DNA of 6,311 nucleotides from SKGA01 sp051819745 (GCA_051819745.1 JBNJGO010000042.1:1-6311), one strand, 5' to 3'. Numbered from the stretch's first letter, positions 1 to 5,684 are shown. Numbers and translations are program-made. Notes: generated by a model from the letters alone, not told the origin.

Positions 1-265
1 ATATCTACTGGAATTGTTAACGGGTCTGAGAGGAAGGATCATTTAGTACGAGAGGAACGATGATTCGAAGCCTCTGGTGATCGATTGTCCGACAGGGCAT
101 GTCGAGCAGCTACGCTTTACGAGGTAAGTGCTGAAAGCATCTAAGCACGAAACTCCCCTCGAAAAGAGACCTAGAGCCCCTGTAGAAGACAGGGTTGATA
201 GGATTGGAGTGTAAGTGTCGAGGCAACGAGACATTCAGCTCGCAATTACTAATCGCTCGTTTTTG
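1..265 (+). rRNA. 23S ribosomal RNA, 3' end (partial)
   Basis: This is the 3'-terminal part of large-subunit rRNA, cut by the left window edge. The universal sarcin-ricin loop AGTACGAGAGGAAC lies at 45-58; it is the elongation-factor GTPase contact site of domain VI. The near-universal stretch GTGCTGAAAGCATCTAAGCA lies inside 125-153. GTTGATAGG follows near 194 and the terminal ACTAAT motif is at 248-253. The mature 3' end cannot be fixed because the 5' strand of the closing helix is outside the window. I place it within about 255-275, where a T5 run (260-264) starts and conservation stops. The region before that is clearly more GC-rich than what follows. No 5S rRNA or tRNA is seen downstream, so 5S is unlinked or lies elsewhere. 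Confidence 0.97.
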
Positions 266-442
266 TATTTACTTGAATAAATATGTGTTCTCTTTTGATT
301 GTCTTCTTTCTTTTGTGCGGGTTTCATTTTTTCACCCTCTTCTTTCCTTCGTTTTATTGCTTCTATTCGTCAATTCCACTTTTATTCTTATTTTCTCAAA
401 CAAACAGCTTCAGAACATTTTTTCCCTGAATTTTTTTCCTTT

Positions 443-457
443 TCGAAATATTTTCGA
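443..457. repeat. 15-base perfect palindrome TCGAAA-TAT-TTTCGA
   Basis: Two 6-base arms TCGAAA (443-448) and TTTCGA (452-457) are exact reverse complements around TAT. It lies 48 bases before the ATG of the four-helix-bundle gene and about 20 bases upstream of that gene's candidate TATA element. This size and position suit a dimeric regulator's operator, but the AT-rich context means chance is possible. The core AAATATTT could also be read as a TATA-like box with a start near 477. Confidence 0.35.
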
Positions 458-474
458 TTTTTCTCTAGAAACTG

Positions 475-482
475 TTTTTAAC
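475..482 (+). promoter_or_regulatory. Candidate TATA element of the four-helix-bundle gene
   Basis: TTTTTAAC is centred 26.5 bases before the ATG at 505, the spacing expected for a leaderless archaeal transcript that starts at the start codon. The match to TTTAWATA is weak. It gains support from the same spacing at most other genes in the window and from the absence of any Shine-Dalgarno sequence before 505. Confidence 0.45.
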
Positions 483-504
483 ATGTTTTGTTGTTGACAA
501 TGTC

Positions 505-885
505 ATGGGTCGCAATTTTAAGAAACTAAAAATTTATGATCTTAGCTATTCATTCTTGCTTGAAGTATATGGTATTTTACCCTCGCTTCCTGAAAGTGAA
601 CTTCGTAATATGTACTCGCAACTGCAACGTGCAGCGACTAGCATCGTCCTTAACATCGTAGAGGGTGCTTCCAACCGTTCAAACAAAGTGTTTTTCAATC
701 ACCTCCAGTATAGTTATGGTTCGTGCCGTGAAGCCGAGGTTCTTCTCTTGCTTGCTAAAGATCTTAATTACATCGATGATAGTGCACACAAGGTCCTTGA
801 ACACCAGCTTGAAGAACTTAAGGCGACACTTTATCGATTTATGAATTCTGTTGATAAAGAAGTTCGTTATCACAAGAACAATTGA
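505..885 (+). CDS. Four-helix-bundle protein (S23 / 23S rRNA intervening-sequence protein family)
   Basis: A 126-residue protein, the usual length for this family of small all-helical proteins, known to form a four-helix bundle and to oligomerise. Family landmarks are visible: an N-terminal helix with YDLSYSFLLEVY (11-22), LPESE (28-32), the signature QLQRAATSIVLNIVEGASNR (39-58), and YGSCREAEVLLLLAKDLNYI (71-90) before the last helix. The founding members are encoded inside intervening sequences of bacterial 23S rRNA; many others are free-standing and of unknown function, and the old name 'ribosomal protein S23' is misleading. Here the gene follows 23S rRNA on the same strand, about 240 bases away, with no tRNA or 5S between. 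ATG 505 is the first in-frame start and has no Shine-Dalgarno. The stop lies 15 bases from the convergent TrmB-type gene. Molecular function unknown. Confidence 0.92.
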   Translation: MGRNFKKLKIYDLSYSFLLEVYGILPSLPESELRNMYSQLQRAATSIVLNIVEGASNRSNKVFFNHLQYSYGSCREAEVLLLLAKDLNYIDDSAHKVLEHQLEELKATLYRFMNSVDKEVRYHKNN

Positions 886-900
886 AATTTTAAGAATTGA

Positions 901-1608
901 TTATTTTTTTGCTTGCTTCCAGTAATGCTCGAAGTATTGTTTATGGGTTTTTGCTACTTCCTTGCTGGTGATTTTTATGATTGTTAATGGTTCGGTATAG
1001 ATGTATTGTGTGACAACATTTCCATAGATTAATGTTGGTGTTGGTGTTATATCTTTCTCATCCACTGCCCTATACTCTCCGTTTTTCACTTGATTTATGG
1101 GATCTCCTTTCTGATATAATATTTTTTCTTTCATATTTTTCTCATCAATCTGCTTAAGGAATTGTTTAACAGTCAGAGCATAGCGGTCTTCGTAGATTAG
1201 TGGGTTTATGTCTCCAAACACATAATGTTCTTTTTCAGATTGTATTACTTCATTGAATATTGTTCTTAGTCCTTGTATTCCTTTCAGAATTTCTACTTTC
1301 GCCTGTCTTGGAGTGTATTTTATGCATTGTAGTTGTGGTATTATTGCACTAAATTCGTTCTCTTTTTGCTTGAGATCTTCAAGTATGATTTTTGGATTGG
1401 TTGCTTGGTATTTTCTTGTTTTGTTCTCTTCGAAATAACTTGCTCTTCCTTTTTGTATTAATCGTTCAAGGACATCGTAGATGGTTCTTCGTTCGATTGA
1501 AGTGTAGTTTAGAATTTCGCTCACGCTTGCCTTGTAAAGTTTCAAAAGGGCAATGTATATGTCTGCTTCCTTCTCATCAAAGCCGATTGCTTGTAATTGT
1601 TTTTTCAT
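901..1608 (-). CDS. TrmB-type winged-helix transcriptional regulator
   Basis: A 235-residue DNA-binding regulator. Residues 1-70 form a winged helix-turn-helix of the TrmB type: LQAIGFDEKEADIYIALLKL, then ASVSEILNYTSIERRTIYDVLERL with the recognition helix around 36-50, and the wing at about 54-70 (GRASYFEENKTRKYQATNP). A charged helix (about 74-92) links to a C-terminal domain starting around KVEILKGIQGLRTIF (104-118), of the kind found in many DPANN TrmB-like proteins. I do not see the sugar-binding domain of true maltose/trehalose TrmB, so the ligand is unknown. ATG 1608 is supported by a near-ideal TATA box centred 26.5 bases upstream, implying a leaderless mRNA. The gene converges with the four-helix-bundle gene; its divergent neighbour lies across the gap. 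Its target is unknown, and autoregulation is only a guess. Confidence 0.9.
   Translation of the reverse strand: MKKQLQAIGFDEKEADIYIALLKLYKASVSEILNYTSIERRTIYDVLERLIQKGRASYFEENKTRKYQATNPKIILEDLKQKENEFSAIIPQLQCIKYTPRQAKVEILKGIQGLRTIFNEVIQSEKEHYVFGDINPLIYEDRYALTVKQFLKQIDEKNMKEKILYQKGDPINQVKNGEYRAVDEKDITPTPTLIYGNVVTQYIYTEPLTIIKITSKEVAKTHKQYFEHYWKQAKK
904..910 (+). terminator. Oligo-T run, candidate terminator of the four-helix-bundle gene
   Basis: Seven T in a row on the + strand, 18 bases after the stop of the four-helix-bundle gene. It overlaps the last Lys codons of the convergent regulator. Archaeal RNA polymerase can terminate at such T-runs without a hairpin. Confidence 0.4.
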
Positions 1609-1630
1609 GATGTATATATTATAATCAAAC

Positions 1631-1638
1631 TATATAAA
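1631..1638 (-). promoter_or_regulatory. TATA box of the TrmB-type gene
   Basis: On the minus strand this reads TTTATATA, the archaeal TATA consensus, centred 26.5 bases before the ATG at 1608. Transcription would therefore start at or next to the start codon. It is the best TATA match in the window. Because TATATA is symmetric it could also fire to the right into the gap. Confidence 0.75.
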
Positions 1639-1654
1639 TATTGTGGGTGTTTTT

Positions 1655-1754
1655 NNNNNNNNNNNNNNNNNNNNNNNNNNNNNNNNNNNNNNNNNNNNNN
1701 NNNNNNNNNNNNNNNNNNNNNNNNNNNNNNNNNNNNNNNNNNNNNNNNNNNNNN
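1655..1754. other. Assembly gap (100 N)
   Basis: Exactly 100 ambiguous bases, the conventional filler for a scaffold gap of unknown size. Reading frames must not be carried across it, and the adjacency of the regulator and the next gene is a scaffolding inference rather than sequence evidence. The start of the following coding region is lost here. Confidence 0.98.
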
Positions 1755-1755
1755 T

Positions 1756-2196
1756 GATTCGTTAAATGCTAAAGATAACATAGAATTAATCGTGAAATAT
1801 CACGAGTTTACTCGATATTTATTGTATGATTTACAAATGGATGATACTCGGTGGGATTCATTTTTTAATTTTTTAAAAAGAGATGTTGGTGTCGATGCCG
1901 AATCGAGGTTAAGTATGTATAGATATGAGCTTGAAGATGCTCTTAAACCTGCAATCAAAGAGGAATTATCTCAATCTCTTCGTAAAACAATGTATCGTTT
2001 TACAAAAAACTTTGAGGATTATTCACCTACTTTCAAGTTAAGTATATATTTGAATTCGGGAATTTACACTTATAAAAAAGAGAACATACTCGCTCTTAAT
2101 CGTGAGGCAATAAGAATATATCTAAATAATTTTTGGTCTGAATGCTATGGAATGTATGATGCTGAAAAATATAATTTTACTTTTTCAAACAAATAA
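1756..2196 (+). CDS. Unrecognised protein, C-terminal 146 residues (5' end in gap)
   Basis: The frame is open from the gap edge to TAA at 2194-2196, giving at least 146 residues; the N-terminus and promoter are missing. The first codon GAT follows one leftover base. I do not recognise the family. The visible part is charged, aromatic-rich and probably mostly helical, with Trp in DDTRWDSFFNFLKRDVGV (about residues 29-46) and NNFWSECYGMYD near the end. A helical stretch ALKPAIKEELSQSLRKTMYR sits in the middle. No signal peptide, membrane segment or catalytic motif is visible. Internal ATGs exist (for example before DDTRWDSFF), but the uninterrupted frame to the gap argues that the protein starts further left. 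The gene converges on the coiled-coil gene, with 24 bases between stops and a T5 run at 2217-2221. Confidence 0.75.
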   Translation, partial: DSLNAKDNIELIVKYHEFTRYLLYDLQMDDTRWDSFFNFLKRDVGVDAESRLSMYRYELEDALKPAIKEELSQSLRKTMYRFTKNFEDYSPTFKLSIYLNSGIYTYKKENILALNREAIRIYLNNFWSECYGMYDAEKYNFTFSNK

Positions 2197-2220
2197 TTTA
2201 TTTGTTTTAAGTTGTATTTT

Positions 2221-2613
2221 TCATTTATTGGCTTTGTTGATTTTTCTTTTCATCTCGTCTCTTGTCAGAAAACCTTCGAGATCCCATTTATCGACGACGT
2301 CTTGTAGCATCTCATACTCTTTGGAAGGAGTTTTTCTCTTCAGTTGTTTTCCCAGGGCATAAATTGATTTTTGAAGACTTTCGCATTCGGTTTTTAGATC
2401 AGAAATAGTTTTTTTTGTCTCTTCAAATGTTCTTTTCATCGAATCTTTTTTAGTGGTGATGGTCGCGAGTTGTTTTTTTGTTGTATCGTGTAGTTTGTTT
2501 TCTTCTTGTTGGATTGCAGTCAATCTTTTTTCTATTCTACTTATAAGAAGTTGCTTTTCCTGTTGCTCTTTTTTGTTTTCTTCTTGTTTTTTTTGAGATT
2601 GTCGTTGCTCCAC
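2221..2613 (-). CDS. Small coiled-coil protein with SHOCT-like C-terminal tail
   Basis: A 130-residue, very hydrophilic protein. Residues about 1-90 are rich in Lys, Glu, Gln and Thr with heptad-like hydrophobic spacing (LLISRIEKRLTAIQQEENKL; MKRTFEETKKTISDLKTECE), indicating a long coiled coil, so probably a scaffold or oligomerising protein. The tail MLQDVVDKWDLEGFLTRDEM resembles the short SHOCT helix pair (pattern L-x2-L-x4-G-x-[IL]-T-x2-E), a weak assignment. There is no signal peptide or membrane segment. Start choice: no ATG is available. GTG 2613 has AGGTGA five bases upstream; GTG 2622 (three residues longer) is possible, and the frame is open back to 2661. The gene is divergent from the Nre repair gene (about 120 bases apart) and convergent with the partial gene. 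Function unknown; a link to repair is only suggested by position. Confidence 0.75.
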   Translation of the reverse strand: MEQRQSQKKQEENKKEQQEKQLLISRIEKRLTAIQQEENKLHDTTKKQLATITTKKDSMKRTFEETKKTISDLKTECESLQKSIYALGKQLKRKTPSKEYEMLQDVVDKWDLEGFLTRDEMKRKINKANK

Positions 2614-2618
2614 TCGTC

Positions 2619-2624
2619 TCACCT
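2619..2624 (-). promoter_or_regulatory. Shine-Dalgarno-like AGGTGA of the coiled-coil gene
   Basis: AGGTGA on the minus strand matches the complement of the conserved archaeal 16S 3' end and sits five bases before GTG 2613. This is why I prefer that start to GTG 2622, which overlaps the motif. It is the only convincing Shine-Dalgarno-like sequence before a gene here. Confidence 0.5.
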
Positions 2625-2706
2625 GTTCACTTATGCTTAAAGTTATCTTTGTTTTTAAGAGTTATGTTTTCTTAGGGTTCTTGTAACTATTTCTTATATT
2701 AACTTT

Positions 2707-2712
2707 TTTAAA
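2707..2712 (+). promoter_or_regulatory. TATA box (TTTAAA) of the Nre gene
   Basis: TTTAAA is centred 26.5 bases before ATG 2736, implying a leaderless transcript. A second TATA-like CTTATATT at 2693-2700 could start about 14 bases earlier. The promoter position supports ATG 2736 as the true start and therefore the short N-terminus of the protein. Confidence 0.6.
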
Positions 2713-2735
2713 CAATACCTTATTATACTTTTGTG

Positions 2736-3923
2736 ATGGTTGTTCGTTTTCGAAAAAAGGAAGATCCTGATAAGTCTATATTATACAAGAAACACTCTTC
2801 TTTTCCTGTCAGAAAAAATTATTTTTCCGGTAAAATACCAAATATTTTTATTGGCTCCTATGCTTATCCTAAAGTGTCTTCGGGTGCTCTCGTCGATCCT
2901 AAAGGTGATAGTATTGATAATCCAAAACACATAATTTCTCAAGGTCATTCTATTCCTCGTATTCTCCAATCAAGGCAATCTCTTGTTAATTCAAGGGTTC
3001 GAACTCATGTGCTCGATACGGATTCTCGTTTTCGTGAACAAGCGATTGATCTTGCAAAAAGTAAGCGAGAAGTTGATTCTGAAATTTTTCTTAAGAAATC
3101 CTTATCTTCAAATGCCTTGTCTTTTAGCGAACGTTCACTTCCTCATGGTCCTTCGGGTGATTTGAGAAAATTATTACTCACTTCCAATCCTTCCATACCT
3201 CGACCTGTTGAAAGAATAACTTCTGACACTGATGTTAAGGCAACAACTGCTCTTCACGAGCTTACTTCCAAAGGTTTTGATGAACATTATTTGACTCGAT
3301 TATTCAGTGTTGGTACGCTTGGTCAGAAGCGAAAAATGGTTCCTACAAAATGGTCTATAACTGCCGTTGATGATACTCTCTCAACACAGCTTCGTAATGA
3401 GATTCTCGATTATTCTCAAAAAGACTATCAAGTGTATACTGACACGTATCTTGGCAATGAATATGTTGTTATTATCATACCTGGTCCTTGGAGTTTTGAA
3501 CTTTTTGAAATGGCTCTTCCTCATTGTATTTACAACAGCACCGATGATATTACTGTCACTCAAGATTATGAGTTCCAGTATGGAAGAAAAACATACGCGT
3601 CGCAAACTTCTGGAGCATATTATGCTGTTCGTTTAGCCGTGCTTGAACACTGTAAGCGTGAAAAAAAACAAGCTAAAGTTATTGTTTTTAGAATTATAAC
3701 AAAAGAGTATACTGTTCCTCTTGGAGTGTGGGTTGTTCGAGAAGGTATTCGCCAAGCATTGCAGTCTAAACCTCTTGATGAACCTATTGATTCGACTTTG
3801 CAAGCAAAAGGTGTTGTATCGAAATTATTATCTCGTCATACAGGTGAAAAAAAAGGTTTTTTCGTCAAGAAAAGTGTTATTTTTTCTCAGTCACAAAAAA
3901 GTCTTTCTTCTTGGTTTTCCTAG
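2736..3923 (+). CDS. Nre-family archaeal DNA repair protein with C-terminal PIP box
   Basis: A 395-residue archaeal repair protein of the Nre family (Nre_N plus Nre_C domains). The family was linked in Haloferax to repair of mitomycin C damage together with UvrABC and dependent on PCNA. Landmarks seen: PNIFIGSYAYPKVSSGAL in the N-terminal domain (about 35-55), PRPVERITSDTDVKATTALH (about 155-175), and VPTKWSITAVDDTLS (about 200-216) opening the C-terminal domain. The last residues QKSLSSWF (387-394) fit the PCNA-interacting pattern Q-x2-L-x2-[FYW]-[FYW]. Odd point: the cysteine-rich N-terminal zinc module of typical NreA is absent; the protein has only two Cys, both in the C-terminal half. 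ATG 2736 is chosen over the adjacent in-frame GTG 2733 because of the TATA spacing. The stop is nine bases from that of the convergent lipoprotein. NreA versus NreB type cannot be decided. Confidence 0.93.
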   Translation: MVVRFRKKEDPDKSILYKKHSSFPVRKNYFSGKIPNIFIGSYAYPKVSSGALVDPKGDSIDNPKHIISQGHSIPRILQSRQSLVNSRVRTHVLDTDSRFREQAIDLAKSKREVDSEIFLKKSLSSNALSFSERSLPHGPSGDLRKLLLTSNPSIPRPVERITSDTDVKATTALHELTSKGFDEHYLTRLFSVGTLGQKRKMVPTKWSITAVDDTLSTQLRNEILDYSQKDYQVYTDTYLGNEYVVIIIPGPWSFELFEMALPHCIYNSTDDITVTQDYEFQYGRKTYASQTSGAYYAVRLAVLEHCKREKKQAKVIVFRIITKEYTVPLGVWVVREGIRQALQSKPLDEPIDSTLQAKGVVSKLLSRHTGEKKGFFVKKSVIFSQSQKSLSSWFS

Positions 3924-3932
3924 ATTTATACT

Positions 3933-4337
3933 TCAGATAATATTCCAGCGATACATTGATGGTCCATCATATACTTCGTCTTGGAGTTGATTAAATGGAT
4001 ATTGGGTTATTAATTCCAAAGGAACATTATAGTCTCCTGTTTGAAGTCGTTGGAGATCGCAAGTCGTGGTGTTTGTCCCATCAGTCATGGCTGTAGTATA
4101 ATTTCCTTCACAACCAATGATTTCTTCATCTTGAACCGTATATGTGATGTTTAACATCCTCGTTCCTGCACTCGAGGAGTGTTGTGCATAATAATCGACT
4201 TGAAAGTGATTTGGAACTATTTTTTCAGAAGGTGTTATTTGTTGTGAACATCCGCTTAAAATAATAGATGTTGTTAAGATTATTAAAATTACATATTTCA
4301 TATTACTATTTCGATTGATTTGATTTTTTTTTGACAT
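3933..4337 (-). CDS. Small secreted lipoprotein of unknown function
   Basis: A 134-residue protein with a lipoprotein signal: a Lys/Arg/Asn-rich n-region (1-14), a hydrophobic core YVILIILTTSIILSG (15-29) and lipobox LSGC with Cys30, the expected lipidation and cleavage site. The mature part is about 105 residues, has two further cysteines (76 and 93) that could form a disulfide, and three N-glycosylation sequons (N63-I-T, N79-Y-T, N89-T-T). It therefore probably sits on the outer face of the membrane. I do not recognise the mature domain. ATG 4337 is preferred over Met13 (4301) because a TATA-like TTTATTAA lies 28.5 bases before 4337, whereas the sequence before 4301 has none. It is divergent from the hydrolase gene and convergent with the Nre gene. 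Confidence 0.82.
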   Translation of the reverse strand: MSKKNQINRNSNMKYVILIILTTSIILSGCSQQITPSEKIVPNHFQVDYYAQHSSSAGTRMLNITYTVQDEEIIGCEGNYTTAMTDGTNTTTCDLQRLQTGDYNVPLELITQYPFNQLQDEVYDGPSMYRWNII

Positions 4338-4361
4338 CAGGTTTCTTAAGTTATCAATAAG

Positions 4362-4369
4362 TTAATAAA
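4362..4369. promoter_or_regulatory. Single TATA-like element in the lipoprotein/hydrolase divergent spacer
   Basis: TTAATAAA on + and TTTATTAA on -. The element is centred at 4365.5, 26.5 bases before the hydrolase ATG (4392) and 28.5 bases before the lipoprotein ATG (4337). The whole divergent spacer is only 54 bases, so one element at its midpoint may serve two leaderless transcripts in opposite directions. The same octamer TTTATTAA occurs before the HD gene. Confidence 0.6.
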
Positions 4370-4391
4370 TGTTACTGTTTAATGCTTTTTT

Positions 4392-5012
4392 ATGAAAAAT
4401 AAAATTCAAGTATTGATTGTTCATGGTGGCACTACATTTAAAACAAAAAAAGAGTATTTGTCTTTTTTGAAAAACAAACCAGTATCTGTCAAATCAAAAA
4501 CCCGTTGGTCTGATGATTTTTTGAAAAAGAAATTAGGTAAGCGTTTTGAAATTATTAAACCCACTATGCCTTTAAAACAAAATGCAAAATATAATGAATG
4601 GAAGATTTATTTTGAAAAATTCATTCCTTTTTTGAATGATGATATTATTTTAATTGGTGAATCTTTAGGAGGTGTTTTTCTTGCAAAATATTTGTCTGAA
4701 AATAAGTTTCCTAAAAAAATTCTTTCGACATATTTAGTTTGTCCTCCTTATGATAACAGCTTACCCGGTGAAGATTTGGTTGGTGGATTTAAACTACAAT
4801 CTGACTTATCTCTTCTTGAAAAAAATTCTAGACATCTATATGTTATTTTTTCCAAAGACGATGATGTTGTTCCTGTTTCTCATGCCGAGAAATATAGGAA
4901 GAAATTGAACGATGCGACTATAATAATTTATGAAAGTAAAAATGGTCATTTTCAAATATCAAAATTTCCTGAAATAGTGAAGATGATTAAATCTGATGTT
5001 GCGAAAAAGTAA
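4392..5012 (+). CDS. Alpha/beta-hydrolase (RBBP9/YdeN-like serine hydrolase)
   Basis: A 206-residue, probably cytoplasmic serine hydrolase. The order of motifs fits the alpha/beta-hydrolase fold: first strand and oxyanion turn VLIVHGG (7-13), nucleophile elbow GESLGG with Ser91 (89-94), catalytic acid in SKDDDVVP (probably Asp157), and His186 in NGHF. Size and the absence of a large cap resemble the RBBP9/YdeN group, whose members are small esterase- or peptidase-like enzymes; the substrate cannot be told. There is no signal peptide. ATG 4392 is preceded by T-rich sequence without Shine-Dalgarno and by a TATA-like element at leaderless spacing. Leucine codons are mostly TTA/TTG, unlike the CTT/CTC-rich Nre gene upstream. 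The stop is followed directly by a T8 run, and the HD gene downstream has its own promoter. Confidence 0.88.
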   Translation: MKNKIQVLIVHGGTTFKTKKEYLSFLKNKPVSVKSKTRWSDDFLKKKLGKRFEIIKPTMPLKQNAKYNEWKIYFEKFIPFLNDDIILIGESLGGVFLAKYLSENKFPKKILSTYLVCPPYDNSLPGEDLVGGFKLQSDLSLLEKNSRHLYVIFSKDDDVVPVSHAEKYRKKLNDATIIIYESKNGHFQISKFPEIVKMIKSDVAKK

Positions 5013-5020
5013 TTTTTTTT
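5013..5020 (+). terminator. Oligo-T terminator after the hydrolase gene
   Basis: Eight T in a row immediately after the TAA stop (5010-5012), with no hairpin before it. It separates the hydrolase from the co-directional HD gene, which has its own TATA box. Confidence 0.55.
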
Positions 5021-5044
5021 CGATTTATCTTAATTTTCGATATA

Positions 5045-5052
5045 TTTATTAA
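5045..5052 (+). promoter_or_regulatory. TATA-like element of the HD gene
   Basis: TTTATTAA is centred 27.5 bases before ATG 5076, with no Shine-Dalgarno between, which implies a leaderless transcript independent of the hydrolase gene. Confidence 0.6.
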
Positions 5053-5075
5053 TTGTATTTTCTTTTTTTTGAATT

Positions 5076-5633
5076 ATGAGTATTGTTAATGAAATAAAAT
5101 CATTTGTTGAAACTGAATGTAAAAAACCAACTAGTAAATATGGTTATGAACCTTTTCCTTTCCATTTAGTTCCTATGGTAGATTATGCTGAAAAACTTTC
5201 TGATGAATTAGGTGGTGATAAGGAAGTTATTTTGATTGCTGCTTGGTTGCATGATATTGGTTCAATTATGTATGGTCGTGAAGACCATCATATTACAGGT
5301 GTAAAAGTTGCTGAAGAAAAATTGAAAGAACTTCACTATCCTACAGAAAAAATTGAATTGATTAAAAAATGTATTTTGAATCATAGGGGTTCTCAGCAAA
5401 ATGGAAGAGAGAGCATTGAAGAAAAAATAATCGCTGAAGCTGACGTTTTAAGTAATTTTGATAATGTTGCTGGTATCTTCAAAGCTGCTTTTGTATATGA
5501 ACATAAAAGTCAGGGTGAAGCAAAAGATTCTGTAAGACAAAAGTTAGAACGAAAGTGGAAACAACTTCATTTTGAAAAGTCTAAAAAAATCATCAAACCT
5601 AAATATGATGCTGTGATGTTGCTTCTAAAATAA
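5076..5633 (+). CDS. HD-domain metal-dependent phosphohydrolase
   Basis: A 185-residue HD-superfamily protein, essentially a single domain. Metal ligands appear in the family order: His30 (FPFH), His59-Asp60 (AAWLHDIGS) and Asp123 (EADVLSNFD). Extra histidines His71/His72 (EDHHITG) and His103 (NHRGS) resemble HD proteins that hold two metals. HD proteins hydrolyse phosphoester bonds, often in nucleotides; the substrate here is unknown. ATG 5076 is fixed by the TATA-like element and the absence of an upstream in-frame alternative. The last quarter is a Lys-rich helical region (QKLERKWKQLHFEKSKKIIK). T-runs at 5638-5642, 5648-5653 and 5666-5672 follow the stop. The convergent neighbour is a CYTH protein, also a phosphate/nucleotide enzyme fold. 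Confidence 0.9.
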   Translation: MSIVNEIKSFVETECKKPTSKYGYEPFPFHLVPMVDYAEKLSDELGGDKEVILIAAWLHDIGSIMYGREDHHITGVKVAEEKLKELHYPTEKIELIKKCILNHRGSQQNGRESIEEKIIAEADVLSNFDNVAGIFKAAFVYEHKSQGEAKDSVRQKLERKWKQLHFEKSKKIIKPKYDAVMLLLK

Positions 5634-5637
5634 ATTA

Positions 5638-5672
5638 TTTTTAGCTATTTTTTGCAACAAAAGTGTTTTTTT
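5638..5672 (+). terminator. Cluster of T-runs after the HD gene
   Basis: Three runs, T5 (5638-5642), T6 (5648-5653) and T7 (5666-5672), begin five bases after the HD stop. Successive T-runs are a typical archaeal termination signal. Confidence 0.5.
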
Positions 5673-5684
5673 ACTCTTATCAAG

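Larger units (their letters stand above)
266..504 (+). other. Pyrimidine-rich spacer between 23S rRNA and the next gene
   Basis: About 240 bases without a supportable gene. The + strand is strongly T/C-rich with many T-runs (for example 431-437 and around 326-331), which in archaea can act as oligo-T transcription terminators for the rRNA transcript. Open frames running through it start inside the rRNA or encode only Phe/Leu/Ser-rich low-complexity peptides, as expected from T-rich DNA. I found no tRNA T-loop motif and no 5S-like segment. It contains a palindrome (443-457) and a candidate TATA element (475-482), described separately. Any archaeal rRNA-processing stem would need the 5' flank of 23S to be recognised. 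Confidence 0.7.

Noticed and set aside
43..234. A 63-codon frame antisense to 23S rRNA
   Set aside because: It lies wholly within conserved rRNA, including the sarcin-ricin loop, and has no promoter or recognisable motif.
195..497. A 100-codon + frame starting inside 23S rRNA
   Set aside because: It begins within the rRNA and the rest is Phe/Leu/Ser low-complexity sequence expected from T-rich DNA; its hydrophobicity is an artefact.
266..504. 5S rRNA or tRNA downstream of 23S
   Set aside because: There is no GC-rich folded segment, no tRNA T-loop motif and no 5S-like sequence; the stretch is pyrimidine-rich and unstructured by eye.
1597..1754. Coding start for the partial gene at 1597, left of the gap
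   Set aside because: The frame is joined only through 100 N, and the left part overlaps the TrmB start and promoter on the other strand; frame continuity across an unknown gap is meaningless.
3381..3636. Overlapping frames on both strands inside the Nre gene
   Set aside because: They are shadows of a gene with clear family motifs over its full length; neither has its own promoter or a recognisable product.
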